This document shows, piece by piece, positions 1 to 5,928 of a stretch of DNA of 5,928 nucleotides (position 1 is its first letter; each line of letters starts with the position of its first letter). The position numbers and the translations under genes were made by a program. The DNA comes from an uncultured Clostridia bacterium. Its GTDB lineage: Bacteria > Bacillota > Clostridia > Oscillospirales > Ruminococcaceae. The DNA is taken from contig CAMHBE010000141.1 in the NCBI GenBank assembly GCA_946183095.1, positions 1 to 5,928 on the forward strand. Direction: 5' to 3'. The notes under the pieces were generated by a model, which saw only the letters and a program-made list of their open reading frames with translations, had not been told where the DNA came from and made no database searches.

Positions 1-3000
1 GGCAATGCCATACGATACGCGCGGTGGGAAGGCTCATGGTATGGAAGGTTATCGTCAGACCGTCTTTTATCTCTATGCCCTCGGAATGATCGGAGCGGTA
101 GCTGTCCACCTGAACATTGGGGATATCGCCTGCGGGTACATTTATATAGCTGATCTCTTCAGCTATCCTCGGTATGTTCTCCGGAGGATATTTCTGATCC
201 GATTTTTTGATGTTGATATCCGTGAATGTGCAATGCTCGCCGGAAAGCCCGATATACAGAAACCTCGAACTGTCCGGAAGTGCAACGATGAATTCGCCTG
301 TCCGTTTCTTGCCTGTTATTCGTATCAGTGCATGGTCTTTTATCCTTACAGCTTCTATCAGATAGTCTCCGTTATGCTTTACACGGTCGGAGTCCTCATG
401 TCTCACCTGTGCCTGTATTTTTCGGGCACCTCCGGTGACAGCGCGGAAGTCGTAAAGTATCTCACCGTACTCGAAATAATACAGATCCTTTATCTCTTTC
501 GGTGACGTGTGAACTTTTCCGTCCAGAGAATCGAACAGTATCAGTGAAGGCATCGGATAGATGCCGGTAGCTTCTTCATCGGAGCAGACCGACAGTCTTA
601 TGTATGTCATGTACTGCGTTATGTTGATACCTTCGGAGACTGTGCTTCTGTAGCCGCCTACGGTCAGATCCCTGAATCCTTCCGCATCCTGCGTTTTGTC
701 TCTCTCCTTCATGGTGTATTCGGTGTCGAGGTCGATAAGATGCAGCATATACCCCGCGAATACGGGGTCGAACTGTGTTTCCGAACCTTTTACTATCTCC
801 TCGCGGACTTTCTGCTGTGGTATCGGGTCACGGTAGCTTCTCTTTGATGTCATAGCATCGTAGGCATCCGCTACCGAGATGATCCTCGCTATCTCCGGTA
901 TCTCTTCGCCTTTGAGCCCTTCCGGATAGCCCCTGCCGTCATAGCGCTCATGGTGATAGTGCGCACCGACGCTCAGATACGGGAACCCGGTTATGCTTGA
1001 AAGTATCTGCACACCCTTTGTGGGATGCTGCTTGATGATGCTGTACTCTTCATCGGTGAGCTTGCCGTCCTTGTTTATAATGCTTCCGGGAACGCCTATC
1101 TTTCCGACATCATGCAGCAATGCCGCGTAATATACATCTTCGCATTCTTTCTCGCTCTTCCCGGCAAGTTCCGCTATCTTCCTTGAGTATTCGGCAACTC
1201 TTGCTGAATGTCCGTGAGTATAGGTGTCTTTTGCATCTATCGCGTTGACGAGCGCTGTTGCTGTCTGATCGAACAGTCGCCTTTGTTCTTCTTCTCTCTG
1301 TCTGAACCTTGCGGTCTTATTACGCAGATACAGCCTTACTATCCCCCAGATGATAAGAATACCTATCATCCCGCAGATAACGTAGAACCACCATTGCTCG
1401 TAAAATGCTCTTTCCTTTATTACACGCACCGACAGTCTCTTGTCTCCGCGTCCCATTGCATCCTTTACGCTTATTGTGAAGCGGTATTCGCCTCCGCGGA
1501 GATTGGTGTAGATGACAGGTACGAGCTCACTGCGGTTTACGGTGACGCTCTCGTTGTCGAAGCCTTCGAGCTGGTAGCTTACCTGCGGATCCATGAGTGA
1601 GTAGTTGAATACATAGCTCGGTATGGTAAGTCTGCGGATCCTGCCCGGAATGGTGTAGTTACCGCTGCTGTCGGGATATACGCGTTCACCGTCCGCTTCG
1701 AGATATGGTATCGCGGCTTTGATGTTATTCACGTCCTCAAACGGCTTCTCGATATTTACCTTTGCTACGCCTGTGGTACCCGCGATATAGAGGTCGCCGT
1801 CAGGTGTCAGCGAACTGTATGAATTTGCCGTAGCGATGCAGGGAAGACCGTTCGCAACGCTGTAATGAACGGGCGAGAGCTCACCGTTCGCAAGAAGATC
1901 GGCTGTGGGCAGTACATATATGCCGTTGCTGCTCAGTATCCACATATCTCCCTGCGAGTTTTCGTACATATCGAAGTTGTTGGGGTAGGGGAAGTTTGCG
2001 ATCTTCACTACTTTATGGTCGGCTGTCATATAGGCAATGGAGCTGCTGGTCACAAGCCACAGTACATTGTTCTTTGTATCGCGTTTCACACGCATGACGA
2101 TATCCGAGGGTAAGCCGTCCTCGACATTTATATTACGTACACCGCTGTCATCTATGATATAAAGACCGCCGCCGTTGCTTCCGAGAATGATCTCTCCGTT
2201 CAGTCCTTCCTCGACCGTAAGGCTCTCGGTGTTTTCGATACCGTCATCCTTACCGTATGACGCGGTTATCTTTCCGTCCTGTATAACATTCACACCGCCG
2301 GTCAGTGCCACGAGGATCCTGCCGTCATCACACTCGCAGACTGTGCGCAGGCTCATCGTAAGCAGACCTTCATCTTCGGAGAACGCTGTCACTTCATTGT
2401 TGTCGAGGCACAGCAGACCGTATTTGCGCCATGTTGATATCCATATCCTGCCCTTGCTGTCTTTTATTAAGGAACGTATGCGGCAGCCTTCCAGCAGCTT
2501 TATGAGGTCATTCTCCCCGAGATCGGTACCCGATAATGTTTCGGCTTTCGTCAGCGGGAAACTTGTTACGGGTCCGTTATCACCGATCACGATAAGTCCC
2601 GTATCCGTTGCGGCGAAAAGCATACCGCCGCTGTAACAGGTCGAGTTCACCACAGATTCCGGCAGATCGCAGCGTCCGAATATATCTGCGAACTGATTGG
2701 GTACTATCTTCATCACGCCCTGTCTTGTGGACGTGAACCACAGATTACCGAGATAGTCCGTCATCACATGACCGACGTTGTTGTCCATGGGAAGTTCTTC
2801 AAGCAGTCGGAACTTGCCGTTTTCGAGAACACCTATACCGTTTGTCGCGCAAATCCACACTTTTCCGTCGATATATTCGAGGGACTTGATATATTTGAGC
2901 GGCTCTATGTCGATATTTTCAATGACTTCATAGCCGCTGCTGATATCAATGTAGTAAAGATTGAGATCGGCGGCTTCCTGGTAAAGCCTGCCCGGCTCTG

Positions 3001-3730
3001 TCAGAGAGGGGAGTATCGCGCCGGCCCCGTTGAAAGGATTGTCTGCTGCGCCGATAAACGAAGCAAGTTTGCCGTCACGGATCATCATCACGTCGCCGAG
3101 GTCGGTGGTGCCGTATAATGTGCCGTCACTTCCGGTGCGCAGATCACGCATATTGGCTTCGGCGATCTTCTCATCGTCAAGGTGTGTGAGTTCAAGGTCA
3201 TTGTTTATCGTCATGATGCCGCTTGTTGTAGCGACATAGATCGTGCCGTCCGTACCCTCCGTGATGGCGCGTATATGTGATGATGACATACCGTCGAGTT
3301 TTCCCCATATACGGAGATCCCCTTTCTCCATAAGGGCAACGCCGTTATCGTTGGTGCCTATCCACAGTCTGTCCTTGCTGTCGGTGTAAAGGCACTTTAC
3401 ACTGGTAAGACCGCCGGAAGGATCCATTCGCTCGAAGGTGTTGCCGTCGTAGCGAATAAGACCCGCGTAGCTTCCTATCCAGATGAATCCGTCGGAAGTC
3501 TCCGTGATCGCGTTAGCCTCGGATGTGGGCAGACCGTTCGTATTGTCGTACAGAACAGCGGAAAATCCCTCACTCATCCCCGTGGGATCCACACTGAGGG
3601 GGAGGTTTGGGATGCCCGATGAGTTCAGCGGGAACTCGTCGGCTCCTGCTGAAACGGCAAAAGCGTTCAGTATCATCACAAATGTGAACAGCAAACCTGC
3701 GATACGTTTTCCGGTATGTTTATATCCCAT
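1..3730 (-). CDS. Two-propeller Reg_prop/Y_Y_Y membrane sensor with HD-GYP phosphodiesterase domain (3' end outside window)
   Basis: The frame is open from ATG 3730 to the left edge (1243 codons, no stop), so the C-terminus is missing. A signal peptide (KR, hydrophobic 10-26, AVSAGA; cleavage near 28-30) precedes about 14 Reg_prop blades (about 60-660) with motifs such as DGFIWIG, DRLWIGT and GRIWIST. This count suits two seven-bladed propellers. A Y_Y_Y domain (about 700-770), one TM helix (about 780-801, starting WWFYV) and a charged linker follow. The HD-GYP domain (about 820-1000) has GHSARV (H841), HD at 873-874, H902, H926-H927, the GYP triad at 934-936 and D955. These match the family's metal ligands, so cleavage of cyclic-di-GMP is likely. 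Residues from about 1008 on form a beta-rich extension I do not recognise, with a repeated YRSxxSEGI motif. Propellers plus Y_Y_Y are the sensor of Bacteroides hybrid two-component systems that detect glycan fragments; the ligand here is unknown. The gene is co-transcribed with the chemoreceptor gene upstream. Confidence 0.95.
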   Translation of the reverse strand, partial: MGYKHTGKRIAGLLFTFVMILNAFAVSAGADEFPLNSSGIPNLPLSVDPTGMSEGFSAVLYDNTNGLPTSEANAITETSDGFIWIGSYAGLIRYDGNTFERMDPSGGLTSVKCLYTDSKDRLWIGTNDNGVALMEKGDLRIWGKLDGMSSSHIRAITEGTDGTIYVATTSGIMTINNDLELTHLDDEKIAEANMRDLRTGSDGTLYGTTDLGDVMMIRDGKLASFIGAADNPFNGAGAILPSLTEPGRLYQEAADLNLYYIDISSGYEVIENIDIEPLKYIKSLEYIDGKVWICATNGIGVLENGKFRLLEELPMDNNVGHVMTDYLGNLWFTSTRQGVMKIVPNQFADIFGRCDLPESVVNSTCYSGGMLFAATDTGLIVIGDNGPVTSFPLTKAETLSGTDLGENDLIKLLEGCRIRSLIKDSKGRIWISTWRKYGLLCLDNNEVTAFSEDEGLLTMSLRTVCECDDGRILVALTGGVNVIQDGKITASYGKDDGIENTESLTVEEGLNGEIILGSNGGGLYIIDDSGVRNINVEDGLPSDIVMRVKRDTKNNVLWLVTSSSIAYMTADHKVVKIANFPYPNNFDMYENSQGDMWILSSNGIYVLPTADLLANGELSPVHYSVANGLPCIATANSYSSLTPDGDLYIAGTTGVAKVNIEKPFEDVNNIKAAIPYLEADGERVYPDSSGNYTIPGRIRRLTIPSYVFNYSLMDPQVSYQLEGFDNESVTVNRSELVPVIYTNLRGGEYRFTISVKDAMGRGDKRLSVRVIKERAFYEQWWFYVICGMIGILIIWGIVRLYLRNKTARFRQREEEQRRLFDQTATALVNAIDAKDTYTHGHSARVAEYSRKIAELAGKSEKECEDVYYAALLHDVGKIGVPGSIINKDGKLTDEEYSIIKQHPTKGVQILSSITGFPYLSVGAHYHHERYDGRGYPEGLKGEEIPEIARIISVADAYDAMTSKRSYRDPIPQQKVREEIVKGSETQFDPVFAGYMLHLIDLDTEYTMKERDKTQDAEGFRDLTVGGYRSTVSEGINITQYMTYIRLSVCSDEEATGIYPMPSLILFDSLDGKVHTSPKEIKDLYYFEYGEILYDFRAVTGGARKIQAQVRHEDSDRVKHNGDYLIEAVRIKDHALIRITGKKRTGEFIVALPDSSRFLYIGLSGEHCTFTDINIKKSDQKYPPENIPRIAEEISYINVPAGDIPNVQVDSYRSDHSEGIEIKDGLTITFHTMSLPTARIVWHC

Positions 3731-3735
3731 ATTAG

Positions 3736-3741
3736 CACCTT
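3736..3741 (-). promoter_or_regulatory. Ribosome binding site of the HD-GYP sensor gene
   Basis: AAGGTG on the minus strand stands five bases before ATG 3730, inside the 27-nt gap after the chemoreceptor stop codon (3758-3760). The gap has no room for a promoter or terminator, which supports co-transcription. The start is confirmed by the signal peptide that follows directly. Confidence 0.85.
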
Positions 3742-3757
3742 ACTCACATAAAAGTTG

Positions 3758-5740
3758 TTACTGGTTTATCTTGAAACGAGCGACCTGATCCTGGAGCATC
3801 CTTGACTGACCGGAAAGTTCTTCGCAGGAAGCTGCGGTCTCTTCGGCGGTCGCGGAGTTTGTCTGGATGACCTGCGAGATCTGCTCTATTCCGGAGGTGA
3901 TCTGATTTATGGACTCGTTCTGTTCTGCGCTTGCGGAAGCTATCTTGTTGATAAGTTCCGCAGTCTGCGCGGACATTTCCTTGACTTCCTTCATGGATTC
4001 TGCGGTGGCAAGTGCTATCCTGCTGCCGTTCTCCACAGCTTCGATAGCCGCATGGATGAGCGTTGCCGTGCTCTTTGCGGCTTCATCGGACTTGCCGGAG
4101 AGGTTTCGTACTTCGTCTGCGACTACCGCAAAGCCCTTGCCGGCGTCGCCTGCACGCGCAGCTTCGACAGCCGCGTTGAGGGCGAGGATATTTGTCTGGA
4201 AAGCGATATCTTCGATAGTCTTTATTATCTTTTCGATCTCCTGCGATGTAGAGCTTATGTCGTTCATCGCGTTTACCATGTTCTTTATCTCCGCATCCTG
4301 TATATTGACCTTATCCTGCGTCTGCTGCGAGAGTCTTCCCGCTTCGGAAGCGTTCTGCGCGGTGCCTGCGATCTGTGTGGAAACTTCCGCGATAGTAGCG
4401 GATATCTGCTGGATAGCGGATGCCTGTCTTGTTGTACCGTCTGCGAGGGACTGCGAACCTTCCGCCATCTGGTCGGAACCGCTGAGGACCTGAGTGCTGC
4501 CGTTGCTTATCTCCGACATGATGCTGCTGAGCTCGTCAAGTATCAGGCGCATGGAATCTTCGATCTTTCTGAAATCTCCGTGGTATTCCACCGCCGGAGG
4601 AACAGTGAGGTCGCCCTTCGATACTGCGGTAAGCACATGAGAGATATCGTCAGTGTACATACGCATGGCGTCAATGCACTTGTCAAATTCCGAGCAGAGC
4701 TTTCCGATCTCGTCGTCTGAATTGTAGCCGAGACGCGCGTTCAGATCGCCGTTTGCTATCTGTGCCGCGGTTTCGGCGAGCCTTGACAGCGGCTTTAAAT
4801 GACGGCTCATCACGAAGAATACGATGCCTGTACCGCCGACAAAGAATACCACGAACATTATGAGGAATATTATGCCGAGGTCGGCAAGTGTGCCTTCGAT
4901 ATCCGATTTGGGAAGTATGTAGCCCACAGTCCAGCCCACGCTGTCGAGTTTTTTCAGCGCGAAATACTTTTCCTGACCGTCATAGTCTTTGTAGACCCCC
5001 ATGCTCACGTCATTTCCGAGAGATGATAAGGCTTTTGCGTAATCTCCGGCTGCATTGTTCACGGTGGTGAGCTTTCCGTCACCGGTGGGGAGGTAATCGG
5101 GGTTGGAATGTACGAGGAAAGTGCCGTCAGCATCTATAAGGATGGGGTAGCCGTGTTCGGTGAGTTTCATCCTGTTGACTAAACCTGTGAGGATATCGAG
5201 CTTGAAGTCGCAGCCGAATACTCCAACGAAAGCGCCGTTTGACTTTATCGGAGCGGCTGTGGTGAAGATTATGCCGCCGGTGGATGCATCAACGAAGGGA
5301 GAGGTGCATATCGCCTTGTTCTGCGACTTTGCGGCTGTGTACCATGAGCGTATCGTGGGGTCGAAATCTGATGAAAGCACAGCGCCGGAACCCAGAAAGA
5401 TAGTCTTGTCCTCATAGGATGTATATGCGTCAAGAAGCGAACTGTTGAGGGGCAGCACCGTTGCTGTGAATGCGGGGTCGCCGGAGTGGTCGGGTCTGAG
5501 TGCATACAGAGTTCCCGAAGCGTTTGCCTGATCGGATGCAAAAACACACTGTTCGCTGAGCCAGCCGTTCATTTTTTCGGCATTTGCGAGCAAAGCCTGT
5601 TCGGTCTCGACTGTGAGCGTGTCTTTTACTTTGTTGAATGACACGAGATAGCCGATGATCGATACACAAAGCAGTGTCAATGATGTAACTGCGCTGACTG
5701 TCAGCAGCACTGCTTTTTTAATACCTGTTTTCCTTTTCAT
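3758..5740 (-). CDS. Methyl-accepting chemotaxis protein with dCACHE sensor domain
   Basis: This is a transmembrane chemoreceptor, complete at 660 residues. It binds a ligand outside the cell and controls CheA/CheW kinase activity inside. The visible domains are TM1 (about 9-32), an extracellular double-CACHE domain (about 38-282), TM2 (about 288-311), HAMP (about 312-360) and a second HAMP-like segment (about 362-411) containing SKGDLTV. The long signalling coiled coil follows, with the highly conserved hairpin tip at about 509-547 ([18 protein letters not shown], then [14 protein letters not shown]). In CACHE, R131, W133, Y134, D151 and D178 fit the amino-acid-binding motif described for PctA-type receptors. 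The protein ends ARFKINQ, with no CheR-binding pentapeptide tail. I chose the start at 5740 because GGAGG lies five bases upstream. An in-frame ATG at 5758 would add six residues but place that site inside the gene. The gene is first in an operon with the HD-GYP gene 27 nt downstream. The family is certain; the amino-acid ligand is an inference. Confidence 0.97.
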   Translation of the reverse strand: MKRKTGIKKAVLLTVSAVTSLTLLCVSIIGYLVSFNKVKDTLTVETEQALLANAEKMNGWLSEQCVFASDQANASGTLYALRPDHSGDPAFTATVLPLNSSLLDAYTSYEDKTIFLGSGAVLSSDFDPTIRSWYTAAKSQNKAICTSPFVDASTGGIIFTTAAPIKSNGAFVGVFGCDFKLDILTGLVNRMKLTEHGYPILIDADGTFLVHSNPDYLPTGDGKLTTVNNAAGDYAKALSSLGNDVSMGVYKDYDGQEKYFALKKLDSVGWTVGYILPKSDIEGTLADLGIIFLIMFVVFFVGGTGIVFFVMSRHLKPLSRLAETAAQIANGDLNARLGYNSDDEIGKLCSEFDKCIDAMRMYTDDISHVLTAVSKGDLTVPPAVEYHGDFRKIEDSMRLILDELSSIMSEISNGSTQVLSGSDQMAEGSQSLADGTTRQASAIQQISATIAEVSTQIAGTAQNASEAGRLSQQTQDKVNIQDAEIKNMVNAMNDISSTSQEIEKIIKTIEDIAFQTNILALNAAVEAARAGDAGKGFAVVADEVRNLSGKSDEAAKSTATLIHAAIEAVENGSRIALATAESMKEVKEMSAQTAELINKIASASAEQNESINQITSGIEQISQVIQTNSATAEETAASCEELSGQSRMLQDQVARFKINQ

Positions 5741-5843
5741 TTTGTCCTCCTGACACATATATTGTTACTGTTTTTCCGGAATCCATCCCGTTCCGTTATT
5801 AAATGAACATGGGGTGAAGCGTTGAAGATACGCCCGGACTGAC
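5741..5843 (-). promoter_or_regulatory. About 100-nt 5' leader of the operon
   Basis: This is the untranslated stretch between the predicted transcription start and the chemoreceptor ATG. It holds two short possible hairpins. GCGT/ACGC forms a 4-bp stem with a 7-nt loop (5819-5833), and CGGAA/TTCCG forms a 5-bp stem with a 9-nt loop (5777-5795). A third inverted repeat, TGTC/GACA, flanks the AGGAG of the ribosome binding site (5742-5754) and could place it in a loop. I see no match to the cyclic-di-GMP-I or -II riboswitch cores and no terminator. The stems are weak, so a regulatory role is only possible. Confidence 0.4.
5745..5751 (-). promoter_or_regulatory. Ribosome binding site of the chemoreceptor gene
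   Basis: AGGAGGA on the minus strand lies four bases before ATG 5740 (the GGAGG core is five bases away). It is a near-perfect Shine-Dalgarno site. It decides the start in favour of MKRKTG over the in-frame ATG at 5758, because from 5758 this site would lie inside the coding sequence. Confidence 0.92.
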
Positions 5844-5848
5844 ACTAT

Positions 5849-5877
5849 ATTATAACATATATTTGATTATTAGTCAA
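5849..5877 (-). promoter_or_regulatory. Sigma-A-type extended -10 promoter of the chemoreceptor/HD-GYP operon
   Basis: Read on the minus strand, TTGACT (5872-5877) is separated by exactly 17 nt from TATAAT (5849-5854). TGT directly precedes the -10 box, which makes it an extended -10. The -35 matches the consensus at five of six bases and the -10 at all six. Transcription should start near 5843, about 100 nt before the ATG at 5740. AT-rich DNA upstream, including a seven-base T run at 5905-5911 on the plus strand, may act like an UP element. The match is by inspection only, but it is nearly ideal and correctly placed. Confidence 0.85.
5863..5877. promoter_or_regulatory. Imperfect 15-bp palindrome over the -35 box (possible operator)
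   Basis: On the minus strand TTGACTAATAATCAA reads TTGA-TA-TA-TCAA symmetrically, with 12 of 15 positions agreeing with its reverse complement. It covers the whole -35 box and part of the spacer, where a repressor dimer would block RNA polymerase. The region is very AT-rich, so such symmetry can arise by chance, and no regulator is encoded in the window. Confidence 0.25.
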
Positions 5878-5928
5878 TAACTGTCGGAAATTAGAAATTC
5901 GGCATTTTTTTAAAATTTATCATATCTG
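5878..5928. other. AT-rich non-coding edge upstream of the promoter
   Basis: I see no coding sequence here. The stretch holds a direct repeat of GAAATT (5887-5892 and 5894-5899), a T run at 5905-5911 and further AT-rich sequence. It may contribute to promoter strength, or belong to the flank of a neighbouring gene outside the window. Confidence 0.4.

Noticed and set aside
5..505. 166-codon plus-strand open frame at the left edge
   Set aside because: It lies opposite the continuous minus-strand frame of the HD-GYP protein, and its translation shows no recognisable domain.
2175..2636. 153-codon plus-strand open frame
   Set aside because: It is a shadow of the propeller region. Its Ser/Pro-rich composition results from reading Reg_prop codons in reverse.
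3909..4493. 194-codon plus-strand open frame opposite the chemoreceptor signalling domain
   Set aside because: It is the antisense shadow of the conserved signalling helices, rich in Ala, Ser and Cys, with no family resemblance. The minus-strand reading is unambiguous.
5741..5758. Six-residue N-terminal extension of the chemoreceptor from ATG 5758
   Set aside because: It would put the strong AGGAGGA ribosome binding site inside the gene, and the downstream ATG has ideal spacing and begins a typical charged N-terminus before TM1.
5741..5843. Cyclic-di-GMP riboswitch in the leader
   Set aside because: It would fit the HD-GYP gene downstream, but I see neither the conserved core and tetraloop-receptor elements of class I nor the class II pseudoknot pattern, and no expression platform.
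5822..5851. Possible divergent plus-strand promoter (TTGAAG, 18 nt, TATATT)
   Set aside because: The -35 matches at only four of six bases, there is no extended -10, and the -10 overlaps the AT-rich minus-strand -10. No plus-strand gene is visible before the edge.
5896..5919. Possible sigma-D promoter (GCCGAATT with an upstream TAAA on the minus strand)
   Set aside because: The -10 is only partly like the consensus, and TAAA is only 12 nt from GCCG (13 nt from CCGA), shorter than the usual 14-16. The sigma-A promoter downstream is far better.

Overview
The window reads as a piece of a motile anaerobic Bacillota (Clostridia) chromosome, most likely from a Ruminococcus-like Oscillospiraceae. 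The evidence is a moderate GC content, frequent use of ATA for isoleucine, strong purine-rich Shine-Dalgarno sites, a clostridial-style chemoreceptor, and an extracellular Reg_prop sensor joined to an HD-GYP domain. The genus is an inference from style, not from a marker gene.

All coding sequence lies on the minus strand, so the window is best read from right to left. Positions 5741-5928 are non-coding. They hold a near-consensus extended -10 sigma-A promoter (TTGACT, 17 nt, TATAAT), a leader of about 100 nt with short possible hairpins, and a strong ribosome binding site. The first gene (5740-3758) encodes a complete 660-residue methyl-accepting chemotaxis protein: TM1, an extracellular double-CACHE domain carrying most of the amino-acid-binding motif, TM2, HAMP, a second HAMP-like segment, and a full cytoplasmic signalling hairpin.

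After a 27-nt gap containing only a ribosome binding site, the second gene begins at 3730 and runs off the left edge still open. Its 1243 visible residues are a signal peptide, about 14 Reg_prop beta-propeller blades (two seven-bladed propellers), a Y_Y_Y domain, one transmembrane helix, an HD-GYP cyclic-di-GMP phosphodiesterase domain with its metal ligands intact, and a long C-terminal extension that appears to contain two tandem copies of an unrecognised beta-rich module. The second copy is cut by the window edge.

The two genes look like one operon. One product senses a small extracellular ligand, probably an amino acid, and signals to the flagellar motor through CheA/CheW. The other senses an extracellular ligand, possibly a glycan by analogy with hybrid two-component sensors, and probably lowers cyclic-di-GMP. 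Together they would couple chemotaxis with the choice between motility and attachment. No RNA genes, mobile elements, CRISPR arrays or plus-strand genes were found.
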